DNA of 28,286 nucleotides from positions 1 to 28,286 of the IMG/VR virus record IMGVR_UViG_3300007038_000009. One strand, written 5' to 3'. Made by a program: the position numbers and the translations under genes. Each line of letters starts with the position of its first letter. Positions within the stretch are counted from its first letter, which is position 1. This document shows positions 13,594 through 20,447 of the stretch, in pieces. The notes under the pieces are model-generated. The model had not been told where the DNA came from. It saw nothing but the letters and a program-made list of their open reading frames with translations, and did no database searches. This stretch comes from a virus.

Positions 13594-14103
13594 CTACAAC
13601 GTGGCTTGCGTGGTTGTCGAGTCCGGCCGCGTCAGTATGCCCTTTCGGTCCAACACGCTTAGGAGCGCGTCGTTGCACTCTCCGAAGATACCGACGGCCG
13701 TATTGAACGACGGACTGCCGCTTGCCACGTACCAATCTCGCCCCTCAAGCCAGCAGATGTATTCAGCCTGTCCAAACCAGTTCTGAAACCACTGTGTGCT
13801 TGTGTCCACCGGGGCGAGTGCAACCACCGTATCAGCGTTGCCCGCGTTTACCTCATTGACGGCCTTGCGATACCACTCCGTTTTGTTGCTAAACGGTGGG
13901 TTGAGCCACACAGTGCCGGGCCAGTCGTGTGATAGGCCGTCGTCGTCTTTCGTGTAAACCGTCTCTGCGATATGTTCGGACTACGCCCCACTCGCGGGGT
14001 CAAGGTCAAAGCCACCGAGTGCGTCAGATAGCGGCCGCCACAGTTCGGGCTTTGTGGCGTAACTGTCCTCCGTGTCACTCATGTCCGTTTCATACAGCGT
14101 CAT
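13594..14103 (-). pseudogene. DNA N6-adenine methyltransferase (phage Dam-like), interrupted by TAG
   Basis: Read from ATG 14103 (or 14082), the frame gives SYATKPELWRPLSDALGG, then FDLDPASGA, then TAG at 13981-13983, then SEHIAETVYTKDDDGLSHDW and VWLNPPFSNKTEWY to a second TAG at 13594. FDLDP, DDGL and NPPF are the signature blocks of phage-type adenine methyltransferases (Pfam Dam, PF05869). The TAG falls where relatives usually carry Glu, so one base (GAG to TAG) explains it. A GTG just before WLNPPF (13911) would give a 105-aa fragment without the SAM-site FDLDP block. A CTTACA box is exactly 23 nt before ATG 14103. Decay, readthrough or a sequencing error are all possible. Confidence 0.7.
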
Positions 14104-14126
14104 GAGAATAGGTCACACCATCGGGA

Positions 14127-14132
14127 TGTAAG
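14127..14132 (-). promoter_or_regulatory. Promoter box CTTACA, 23 nt before ATG 14103
   Basis: CTTACA on the minus strand, with exactly 23 nt to ATG 14103 of the interrupted methyltransferase. Weaker match to a TATA box than the others, but the spacing is identical. Confidence 0.4.
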
Positions 14133-14146
14133 CCTGTCCCTACGGC
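14132..14146 (-). other. GCCGTAGGGACAGGC element after the portal stop
   Basis: Directly after the portal TAG stop. It resembles the elements after the TAG stops at 6666 and 19707 (core CCGTAGG). It ends in the CTTACA box for the next gene, so it may be a 3' processing or termination element next to a promoter. Confidence 0.3.
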
Positions 14147-16504
14147 CTACAAGTCCTGCCAGTTCGGGGGCGCTTGAGCAAACGTGGAGCGTTCGTTAAT
14201 GTGAACGACCCAACTATCCGGCCGGGCCATGTTCTTGCTCATGTCGTCGTCGTGTTGCCACGCTTCATTCACCATGTCCCGTAACTCTTCCGTCGGGACA
14301 GGTTCGCCGCCGTGGAAGGGGTTAGTCTGTTCTATCAACCACTCGCAAGCGTCTGTCTGTCGCTCACTGCCGGGTTCCGCGCCGGTCCAGTAGAACAGGC
14401 CGTCGGCGTCCCCGCGCTCTTCGTAGCCCATTTCTCGGGCCTTGTTGAGAACCGCACTACTTTCAGTCCGCGCTATCCGTTCGGCCGCGTCACGGTCTAA
14501 GTCAGACTCGAACTCTAACAGGCCGTCGGTGATACTGTCAAGCGTGAAATCATCGTTGCCGAGTTCGTCCGCGAAGGTCTGTCGGAGGTTCTGTAGTTTG
14601 CTACTCGGCACGTCGTCGAACTCGGAGAACATCGACCCCGACATGATGGACCGGCGAATGCGCTCTAAGACGAACTCCGGCGTGCCACTCGACGAGAACG
14701 ACACTAACGTTCGGGAGGGGTCGCTGTCCGGGTTAGTGACGCCACGGTACATTTCCAAGAGCGGTTGGTCCCACTCCGGGGCGTGTTGCAGTTCCTGGTC
14801 CGTGACGCCCTCCCCAAGACAGCGGTGGCTATTTCCCTTACCGTGCCTCCCGTCGGAGAGTTCGGCCGCCGCGAGTGTTCGCACTTCGCTTTGGGCCACC
14901 TTTTGCGCGTCGTCTATCGTGGCGTAATCGGACACGTGCGGGCCGTCGAGCCGTTCCTCTTCGGGCCATGCGTCAATATTCCAGTCAACGTAAACGCCGC
15001 TGTTGGGGAACTCCACGCCGACACCAAGGCGCTCACCCGTCGCAAAGTCGTCTTGCTCTTCTGTAGCGACCAACTCGAATAGTTCGGCGTCAAAGTCTTC
15101 TTGCAGTGTCCGGGCGCGGGATTCGGACAGGCCACGGTTGTCGAGTTCTTGCTTGAGCGAGTCTGAGAACATCCCACCAAACGGCCCGTCGTCGCTACTG
15201 CCCTCTTCCTCCGCTTTCTCTATGTCGGCCGGCGAGCGGTAGGAGTCGGCCACCTCATCGTCTTCCGGCGCGGGCATATCCAGTCGTTTGGCCACCTGTT
15301 CGTTCGTCATGTACTCCCCGATTTGCGTAATCACGTCGGCCATGTCCCCGATGTCTTCGAGCGGGTCCCTGATTTCTACCCGAACGTCGGCGGTGTGGTC
15401 AAACGGCGAGTAGTCCTTAATCACCGGCCGCATGACCTTCAAGACGAACTGGTTGCTAAAGGACCGCTGGTTAGCCTTGATTGCGAGCTTCAACAGACTA
15501 AAGCGGAGTTCGGCCGGCTTCCCACTCCCCAGGCCGTCGGCCCCGACGTTCCCGGCTTCGAGGGGCAAGCCAAGAGCCGTCGTCAAGTTCCGCATATCCA
15601 TTTCGTGAATCGCCTGATAGTCAAACTGGTGGGCTTCCAGCGTCTCTACGTCAACATCTTGCCCGGTGAAATACGCCGTGTTGGCGTCTGATGTCCGTGG
15701 GTCGAAGATGGTCCGAACCCGGCGAAGGTCGTTATCCCGAACGGGAGCGCCGTCCTCCTTGCCAACCTTCACGTGTCTCTGCGGGAAGCCGTGGAGTTCT
15801 ATCGCCTGGTTGATAGCCGCCTCATTGTTCTTGAACGCCTGTATCTCGTCTTTGTTGCGGAGTACTTCGCTAATCCCGGTCTTGTCCCGTGCGCTGGCCT
15901 TGTTGATAACTATGTGCCACAAGTCCTCGGCGGGCGACGTCTGTTCGGCATACCCACCACTTGGTTGTTTGGTCCGTTGGTGCCATGCGACCACTTCGCC
16001 TTTCTTGTTTTCCTGGGGTAGGAGCGTCCAGGGTTCGGCCGGCAAGGCTTCTTTGAACTCGCCCGTGACTGTCTCTTGCAGCTCACCCACGGCGTAGGGA
16101 TACCACAGTGCATCGCCGCCAAGGTCCAAGACGAGAAGGTCAAGGTGTGGGAACTGGTTTTCAAGCCATTCGGAGAGGGTCATTGGTTCGCCGTCGACGA
16201 CTTGCTCGGTGTCTTCGTCGTCTTCAACGTGTATCTCTGCCCCCTCTCCGAAATTCAGCAGGGCTTTGTAGTCCATGAGTTGCGCAACCTGCCCGCCACT
16301 GTCGCGCATATCCTTGATGTTCCGCAGGTCTTCGTAGGACAGGTCTTGGCCGCCGAAAGAGTGCTTGTGACCACCGCCGCGACTGTCGACGTTCGTCTCT
16401 GGCGTGCTACTGGCGAGTCGCTTCCCGAGTGCCTCGGATACGGGTGTGTCGGTGCTCGCTATGCGGACCTTCCGGTTGCCGAGTCGGAGGGAATAGTCCG
16501 GCAT
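14147..16504 (-). CDS. Portal protein fused to MuF-type head morphogenesis domain
   Basis: A 785-aa protein. Residues 1 to about 430 are portal-like: LDLLVLDLGGDALWYPYAVG, PWTLLPQENKKGEVVAWHQR, DLWHIVINKASARDKTGISE, FFN-like helices and GNVGADGLGSGKPAELRFSL, all in the order of dodecameric phage portals. Residues about 670-785 match the SPP1 gp7/MuF type: RIARTESSAVLNKAREMGY, FYWTGAEPGSERQTDACEWL, and a late WVVHINERSTFA. Between them, near 493-540, is an extra module (GVYVDWNIDAWPEEERLDGP). A GGAGG in the 39-aa gene upstream lies 8 nt before the ATG. Typical portals are 400-550 aa, so the fusion explains the length. Confidence 0.85.
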   Translation of the reverse strand: MPDYSLRLGNRKVRIASTDTPVSEALGKRLASSTPETNVDSRGGGHKHSFGGQDLSYEDLRNIKDMRDSGGQVAQLMDYKALLNFGEGAEIHVEDDEDTEQVVDGEPMTLSEWLENQFPHLDLLVLDLGGDALWYPYAVGELQETVTGEFKEALPAEPWTLLPQENKKGEVVAWHQRTKQPSGGYAEQTSPAEDLWHIVINKASARDKTGISEVLRNKDEIQAFKNNEAAINQAIELHGFPQRHVKVGKEDGAPVRDNDLRRVRTIFDPRTSDANTAYFTGQDVDVETLEAHQFDYQAIHEMDMRNLTTALGLPLEAGNVGADGLGSGKPAELRFSLLKLAIKANQRSFSNQFVLKVMRPVIKDYSPFDHTADVRVEIRDPLEDIGDMADVITQIGEYMTNEQVAKRLDMPAPEDDEVADSYRSPADIEKAEEEGSSDDGPFGGMFSDSLKQELDNRGLSESRARTLQEDFDAELFELVATEEQDDFATGERLGVGVEFPNSGVYVDWNIDAWPEEERLDGPHVSDYATIDDAQKVAQSEVRTLAAAELSDGRHGKGNSHRCLGEGVTDQELQHAPEWDQPLLEMYRGVTNPDSDPSRTLVSFSSSGTPEFVLERIRRSIMSGSMFSEFDDVPSSKLQNLRQTFADELGNDDFTLDSITDGLLEFESDLDRDAAERIARTESSAVLNKAREMGYEERGDADGLFYWTGAEPGSERQTDACEWLIEQTNPFHGGEPVPTEELRDMVNEAWQHDDDMSKNMARPDSWVVHINERSTFAQAPPNWQDL

Positions 16505-16624
16505 TTAGTCGTCCTCCGACGGCGTGATTTCCAGGCCGACGGGCCACTCTTCGCGGGCGATTCGGTATAGGACTGCGAGCGCGGTAACGACGAGTAAGAG
16601 GCGTTCGGCAGGTGAGACGTTCAT
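16505..16624 (-). CDS. 39-aa membrane-like peptide upstream of portal
   Basis: MNVSPAERLLLVVTALAVLY then RIAREEWPVGLEITPSEDD: one hydrophobic helix and a charged tail. The stop abuts the portal ATG (TAAATG), and the portal's GGAGG lies inside this gene, so translation is coupled. A TTTAGG box lies exactly 23 nt before its ATG. Role unknown. Confidence 0.6.
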   Translation of the reverse strand: MNVSPAERLLLVVTALAVLYRIAREEWPVGLEITPSEDD

Positions 16625-16647
16625 ACACCCACGTAAAATAGGCAGAA

Positions 16648-16653
16648 CCTAAA
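16648..16653 (-). promoter_or_regulatory. Promoter box TTTAGG for the portal unit
   Basis: TTTAGG on the minus strand, exactly 23 nt before ATG 16624. Third identical hexamer and spacing in the window. It would give a leaderless transcript for the 39-aa gene and portal. Confidence 0.6.
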
Positions 16654-16661
16654 GCGTAGGG

Positions 16662-16826
16662 CTATCCTACGATGTCCCAATTCCCACACTCGGGACAGGA
16701 CTGTTTGACGCTACCCGACGGCATGGTCATGTTTCGGAACTCGGCACCACAACACGGCGTCCCGCTGTCGTGTGTCTCTTTGAATCGGCCCTGTCCATCT
16801 CTCGGCATGAAAGCGGATGGGTTCAT
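16662..16826 (-). CDS. 54-aa zinc-binding protein
   Basis: MNPSAFMPRDGQGRFKETHD, then a CC pair in GTPCCGAEF and CPEC in KQSCPECGNWDIVG, giving four cysteines for one zinc. Its ATG overlaps the stop of a 13-codon frame upstream. Function unknown. Confidence 0.55.
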   Translation of the reverse strand: MNPSAFMPRDGQGRFKETHDSGTPCCGAEFRNMTMPSGSVKQSCPECGNWDIVG

Positions 16827-16864
16827 GTTGTAGGATACGGACGTTTATCCGTGTTGGTGTTCAT
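16823..16864 (-). CDS. 13-aa micro-frame joined by ATGA at both ends
   Basis: MNTNTDKRPYPTT between two ATGA junctions. It may be only a coupling device that passes ribosomes from the 45-aa gene to the 54-aa gene, or chance. Very short, so low confidence. Confidence 0.25.
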   Translation of the reverse strand: MNTNTDKRPYPTT

Positions 16865-16998
16865 CGTTCGCACCTCGTACACTCGTCGCAGAACCACAGT
16901 TCTACGTCGCCGTCGTAGCCCGTCACCGTTTCACTACTGGCCGGTGGTCCCTGCTGTTGTTCGCCGCATTCCTCGCAGTGCCACGGTTCGCCGCTCAT
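16861..16998 (-). CDS. 45-aa zinc-ribbon protein
   Basis: MSGEPWHCEECGEQQQGPPA then VELWFCDECTRCER, with two CxxC pairs plus one extra Cys. A GGAGG lies 7 nt before the ATG, inside the upstream gene whose stop overlaps it. Probably binds one zinc; partner unknown. Confidence 0.6.
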   Translation of the reverse strand: MSGEPWHCEECGEQQQGPPASSETVTGYDGDVELWFCDECTRCER

Positions 16999-17150
16999 CG
17001 ACGAACCTCCACGGGATTTTTACAGTGAATCGTCGCGCCCGTCTCCCGCTCCGTGACGACGATCCCGTAGTACCCACTGCCGTCTTTGACGTAAGTGTCC
17101 AACCGTGGGGCGTGGCCCGACGGGACCGGGATGTGTTCTTGCTCGCTCAT
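16995..17150 (-). CDS. Unknown 51-aa protein
   Basis: MSEQEHIPVPSGHAPRLDTY then strands (GYYGIVVTERETGATIHC) and KNPVEVRR. The pattern looks like a small beta-barrel or SH3-like fold. GGAGG lies 10 nt before the ATG, and both ends overlap neighbours by four bases. Not recognised. Confidence 0.6.
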   Translation of the reverse strand: MSEQEHIPVPSGHAPRLDTYVKDGSGYYGIVVTERETGATIHCKNPVEVRR

Positions 17151-17371
17151 CGCTGTAGTTCCTCCAGCGTGCGTTTCATGGACTGGATAGACTCAGTGTT
17201 CTCTTTGACGGCCATGCTCAAGCCGTCGAGCCGGTCGGCCACGTCGGCGGGGCGGTCGCCGTCGTGCAAACACTGTTGCTCAAGATAGTGCGGCCAACTC
17301 TGTTGGTCGTCTTTGTCGTCGTCCATCGCCAGAAAGAGGTTTTCTGGCACTTTCAGGTTCTTTCTTGCCAT
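17147..17371 (-). CDS. Small helical protein (74 aa)
   Basis: MARKNLKVPENLFLAMDDDK, with a start like a ribbon-helix-helix strand, then a C-terminal coiled-coil (LDGLSMAVKENTESIQSMKR). A CTTATT box lies 26 nt upstream of the ATG. It heads a run of at least four overlapping mini-genes. Possible regulator or scaffold-like protein, unproven. Confidence 0.6.
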   Translation of the reverse strand: MARKNLKVPENLFLAMDDDKDDQQSWPHYLEQQCLHDGDRPADVADRLDGLSMAVKENTESIQSMKRTLEELQR

Positions 17372-17397
17372 GCGTACTACGTTTGTACCCCTTGGCT

Positions 17398-17403
17398 AAT
17401 AAG
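17398..17403 (-). promoter_or_regulatory. TATA-like box CTTATT for the mini-gene run
   Basis: CTTATTAGCC on the minus strand, 26 nt before ATG 17371. Shares TTATTAGCC with the box at 11219. A likely promoter for 16662-17371. Confidence 0.45.
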
Positions 17404-17429
17404 CGTATCCCTTCCGTCTTACACTGCCC

Positions 17430-17702
17430 CTATTCCCGGCCGTAGAGGTCCAGCGTGTGCGAGTCGTCCGATACCTCACGGACGTAATGACTCTCGCACC
17501 CACTACAGAACCACGATGGGGACGAACCGCCGTCAAACGCCGCCCTCTCTGGGTCATGCGTAGCCGACTCCACACAGGCCGCGTTACACTCGGGACAGAC
17601 GTGTGCCTCTCTCTCGACGCCCAGGAACTGTGTGAACTCGCGGACTGTCTCGCGGCCGGACTCCACGGCGTCGGATAGCCACCCGCCCTCGCTATCGCTC
17701 AT
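17430..17702 (-). CDS. Zinc-ribbon protein (90 aa)
   Basis: Helical N terminus (WLSDAVESGRETVREFTQFL), then CPECNAAC and, about 30 residues on, WFCSGCESHYV: two Cys pairs forming a zinc ribbon. GGAGG lies 5 nt before the ATG, and the upstream gene's stop overlaps the ATG. Unknown partner. Confidence 0.65.
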   Translation of the reverse strand: MSDSEGGWLSDAVESGRETVREFTQFLGVEREAHVCPECNAACVESATHDPERAAFDGGSSPSWFCSGCESHYVREVSDDSHTLDLYGRE

Positions 17703-17827
17703 GCGTGCCTCCGTTCGTCATGAACAGCAAGCTCGCTTAGGCCCGTGGCTTCATAGCCACACTCGCAGATAAACACCTGCTGGCCGTCGCGTAGGACTGC
17801 CGAGTAATCCGCGTCCCAGTCGCTCAT
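17699..17827 (-). CDS. 42-aa C2H2-type zinc finger
   Basis: MSDWDADYSAVLRDGQQVFI, then CECGYEATGLSELAVHDERR-H: C-x-C, 12 residues, H, 5 residues, H, a near-classical single finger. It starts two bases after the terminase stop and overlaps the next gene by four bases. Might bind DNA or the packaging motor. Confidence 0.65.
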   Translation of the reverse strand: MSDWDADYSAVLRDGQQVFICECGYEATGLSELAVHDERRHA

Positions 17828-17829
17828 GG

Positions 17830-19161
17830 CTACATATCCCGCCCGTAGATGTCTAAGCCTTCGCCCTTCCCGTTCGTCCCGAACGTCACGTCGTCCAGGG
17901 CTTGAGCCACTGCGTCAAGCTGGTCCACCTTCCCGCCGGGAAAGCCCGCCCACTCCGTTCGGAAGTCCGACCAGTCCATGTCTCGCGGCAGGTCCGACCA
18001 GCCGAGTAGTTTTACCTGCCCGTTGGAGAAGGGCACAGACAGCCCGATGATACGGTCCTCCTTGGACGCTTGGGGCGTGTGGGGGACCGGCGTCAGTCCT
18101 TCGTCCTGTAAGTTGGCTTCGAACCACTGCTGGGCCTGAACGCGCTCATATTTGACACGATTAGTAGGCACCCAGTCAATCACGTCCTTAATCCACTGTG
18201 CGGCCTGTGACGGCGCTTGTCCACGTCGGCGGCGAACCTCACACAGATAGGCCAGCGGTTGGCGTGGGTGCTCTGCAACGACGCATAGCGCCCAATAGTC
18301 CGTATCGTTCTCGCGGGCCTTCGCGGCCGACATTTCCACGCCCAGGTCAACAGAGACGTGCCAGTTCCAGTATCCAGCGTCCCGTTCGTCCAAGACACTC
18401 GCCGGCTCACTACTAAGCATATCCAGCGTTAGGAGTGTCCCACCGCTCGCGGGGTCGGCCAGATACTCCTGCCGAAAGACGGATTCGGGCGTCGTCTCTT
18501 TGATACTGTCTAGCTCGCTATCGGGAATAAACGGCGAGTCGTAGCCCGTCGCGTGGAAACTCTGCCACTCGTCACGGCGTGGTTGGCCGTCGCCGTGTAT
18601 CTGGTCGGCGTCGGCACCCATCACATACTGGTCGTAGAAGTGATTTTCACCGAGTGGTTTGCTGATTAGGACCGCGCCCCCGCCCGTGTCCAAGAGCATC
18701 GGCCGAAGGTCCTTGTCCCATATCTCTGGGTCGCTATAGGCCCACTCGTCGCCAACAATCAGGTCCACACCCTCCCCCTGCAAGCCCTTCGGATTGCCGT
18801 AGGAGAGAAATTCAAGTTCAAAGCCCGTAACGAGTGTAATCTTTGACGGGGACCACTCGCTACCTCGCGTGTTGTCCTCGTCGATTAGTCCCTCCGGCAA
18901 CTTCTCTATAACCTTGTTATAGCCGTGCCTATAGGCCTGTCTGTAGGTCGGGGCGATGTGCCAGATTAGCCCGCCGTCGGGGTCGTCCGTCCCGAACGTG
19001 GATTGCAAGGGGCGAGTGGCATAATCCACCTCAATGGCCGTCGAGACTTCGTTTTTGCCGAACCGCCGGCCCATCATGCCCACACAAAAGCGGGCGTCAG
19101 ACTCGAAGAGTTCCCGCTGTTTTTCGGACAGTTGCCACGTGAATTTGTACCGCTGGCTCAT
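17830..19161 (-). CDS. terL: Terminase large subunit
   Basis: 443 aa, the packaging motor ATPase and nuclease. The Walker A-like segment is GMMGRRFGKNEVS near residue 30. Walker B is VDLIVGDEWAYSD near 135, followed by a coupling stretch (GGGAVLISKPLGENHF). The C-terminal RNase H-like nuclease starts with VSVDLGVEMSAAKA (first Asp) and ends with KVDQLDAVAQALDDV, a late Asp. Length is normal for the family. The ATG overlaps the small subunit stop. The first Asp and later acidic residues suggest an active nuclease. Confidence 0.9.
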   Translation of the reverse strand: MSQRYKFTWQLSEKQRELFESDARFCVGMMGRRFGKNEVSTAIEVDYATRPLQSTFGTDDPDGGLIWHIAPTYRQAYRHGYNKVIEKLPEGLIDEDNTRGSEWSPSKITLVTGFELEFLSYGNPKGLQGEGVDLIVGDEWAYSDPEIWDKDLRPMLLDTGGGAVLISKPLGENHFYDQYVMGADADQIHGDGQPRRDEWQSFHATGYDSPFIPDSELDSIKETTPESVFRQEYLADPASGGTLLTLDMLSSEPASVLDERDAGYWNWHVSVDLGVEMSAAKARENDTDYWALCVVAEHPRQPLAYLCEVRRRRGQAPSQAAQWIKDVIDWVPTNRVKYERVQAQQWFEANLQDEGLTPVPHTPQASKEDRIIGLSVPFSNGQVKLLGWSDLPRDMDWSDFRTEWAGFPGGKVDQLDAVAQALDDVTFGTNGKGEGLDIYGRDM

Positions 19162-19667
19162 TCGTCCGGGGCTTCCGTGACTGTCACCACGTCGCTATCA
19201 ACCTCTATGGCCCCGCCGTCTTCCCCGGTGAGTTCCTTGCGCTCGGTCTTCTTGTAGTCAAACGACGTGGACAGCAGAAACCGGGCGTGCTGGCCGTCCA
19301 TCTCCCGGTGTGGCTCTTTGACGTTTTTCTGTTGGTGCAACGCCCCTTTGACAAGTTTCTGTTCGCCCTGAAACCTCGCACGCATGAAGGCTTCGCGGAA
19401 ATCAGGGTGTGCGTCCACGTACCGCCGGAGTTCGTCAGGCCCGACACCGGCCGCCCGACCACACCCGGACTTACTCAGGCCCATGCGAGCGGCTTTGAGG
19501 ATGTCCGCATGGTCCTCTTCAGAAATGGAGAAGTCCCGGCCGACAGACACGCCCTTACCGTCGGGGTTGTGTGCGTCTATGTGACAGCGGCCGTTATCCC
19601 CGGCCGGGTGTTGGCACGGTGTGTCGGCGGCCGTTGGATAGCCGCACTGGTCGGCGTCGTCTTCCAT
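19158..19667 (-). CDS. terS: Terminase small subunit with N-terminal Cys/His segment
   Basis: 169 aa. The N-terminal 35 residues hold a Cys/His-rich knuckle (CGYPTAADTPCQHPAG, GRCHIDAHNPDG). The middle is a helix-turn-helix with DHADILKAARMGLSKSGCGR and GVGPDELRRYVDAHPDFREA, the usual DNA-recognition part. A helical oligomer part with KLVKGALHQQKNVKE and FLLSTSFDYKKTERKE follows. Overlap with the large subunit confirms the role. The zinc knuckle is not typical of the bacterial phage proteins I know. Confidence 0.8.
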   Translation of the reverse strand: MEDDADQCGYPTAADTPCQHPAGDNGRCHIDAHNPDGKGVSVGRDFSISEEDHADILKAARMGLSKSGCGRAAGVGPDELRRYVDAHPDFREAFMRARFQGEQKLVKGALHQQKNVKEPHREMDGQHARFLLSTSFDYKKTERKELTGEDGGAIEVDSDVVTVTEAPDE

Positions 19668-19688
19668 GACCCCACGTAGGGCGTCCCT

Positions 19689-19706
19689 ACCCGTAAGCCT
19701 ACGGGT
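19689..19706 (-). terminator. Perfect hairpin after the GIY-YIG gene
   Basis: ACCCGTA, 4-nt loop, TACGGGT: a 7-bp perfect stem starting right after the TAG stop at 19707. It may end or trim the upstream transcript, or act as an operator before the terminase genes. Confidence 0.5.
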
Positions 19707-20120
19707 CTAAATGACTGTGCCGTCCGACCAGCAAACCCACCCATCACGGGACAGGGCCGTTGCCCTGTTAAACTCATCTTGAAACGGGTGCTCCGACGGC
19801 CACACACCAACCAGAGACACCGGCTTGAACGCTCGCAAGAACAGGGATTGCCGAACGACGCCCTCGGCGTGGTCTTGCAGTCGGTCGTACACCTGTCCCG
19901 AAGCGCCGACGTAACACACACTGGAAGCATCTGCGAGTCGGGCCATGTACTCCGACGGCGGGAGTTCGTCGACGTGCTCGCGGAACGCTCGGGCCACACT
20001 CCCCGACGTGTCCGGTGTCTCTACCTGCAACGCATAGGTGCCCGGTCCTTGCGAGTTGTCGAGTAGCCCGCGCTGGTCTAACGATTCGTGTAAGCGTGTC
20101 GGTGATAGTTTCTTGCTCAT
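19707..20120 (-). CDS. GIY-YIG-like nuclease domain protein
   Basis: 137 aa. GTYALQVETPD could be the first strand, and VCYVGASGQVYDRLQDHAEG matches the YxG...xxxRxxxH block of GIY-YIG nucleases; a later Glu in FQDEFNRATAL could be the metal ligand. It may be a homing-type or processing nuclease; GIY-YIG genes are often mobile next to packaging genes. The GIY triad is imperfect, so activity is uncertain. Confidence 0.6.
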   Translation of the reverse strand: MSKKLSPTRLHESLDQRGLLDNSQGPGTYALQVETPDTSGSVARAFREHVDELPPSEYMARLADASSVCYVGASGQVYDRLQDHAEGVVRQSLFLRAFKPVSLVGVWPSEHPFQDEFNRATALSRDGWVCWSDGTVI

Positions 20121-20123
20121 GGG

Positions 20124-20195
20124 TTAGTGGGTGAGTGGCCGCCGATGTCCTCCCGTGGAGCTGTACACGTCGGCCGTCATCGGCCCCGAGTCCAT
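20124..20195 (-). CDS. Possible 23-aa peptide
   Basis: MDSGPMTADVYSSTGGHRRP then LTH, with GGAG nine bases upstream. It fills the spacer before the GIY-YIG gene. Too short to judge. Confidence 0.2.
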   Translation of the reverse strand: MDSGPMTADVYSSTGGHRRPLTH

Positions 20196-20232
20196 ACCGC
20201 CAACTCCACGGTGTAAGGTCGGCGCTGGCTTG

Positions 20233-20322
20233 TTAGGGCCAGTAACGCCAGACTAACAATAAGCCTAAGCACGACACCAACATGACTCCGTAGCCCGACA
20301 GGACCAGTGCCGCCGTGGTCAT
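20233..20322 (-). CDS. 29-aa single-span membrane peptide
   Basis: MTTAALVLSGYGVMLVSCLG then LLLVWRYWP: one hydrophobic helix ending in aromatic residues. Its ATG overlaps the stop of the 42-aa zinc gene. A longer frame upstream is antisense-like and rejected. Role unknown. Confidence 0.55.
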   Translation of the reverse strand: MTTAALVLSGYGVMLVSCLGLLLVWRYWP

Positions 20323-20447
20323 GACCGTGCCTCTCGTCGCCGGAGTTCCTGATTGCAGTCCTCGCAGTAGCGTGGCCGTGTGCCGTAGGTGTGAGTAACG
20401 GCCGTCCCGCATCGTTGGCAGGTGGTTCGGTGTCGGTGTTGGGTCAC
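20319..20447 (-). CDS. 42-aa zinc-ribbon protein (GTG start)
   Basis: VTQHRHRTTCQRCGTAVTHT then RPRYCEDCNQELRRREARS: CxxC, 15 residues, CxxC, Arg-rich. The GTG overlaps the methyltransferase stop (GTGA) and its stop overlaps the next ATG. Arg-rich ribbon, possibly nucleic-acid binding. Confidence 0.6.
   Translation of the reverse strand: MTQHRHRTTCQRCGTAVTHTYGTRPRYCEDCNQELRRREARS

Noticed and set aside
13594-14103. TAG read as pyrrolysine
   Set aside because: No pyrrolysine genes are seen, haloarchaea are not known to use it, and TAG ends many intact genes here.
14914-15180. Second frame inside the portal gene
   Set aside because: Ser/Thr/Pro-rich shadow with no start signal.
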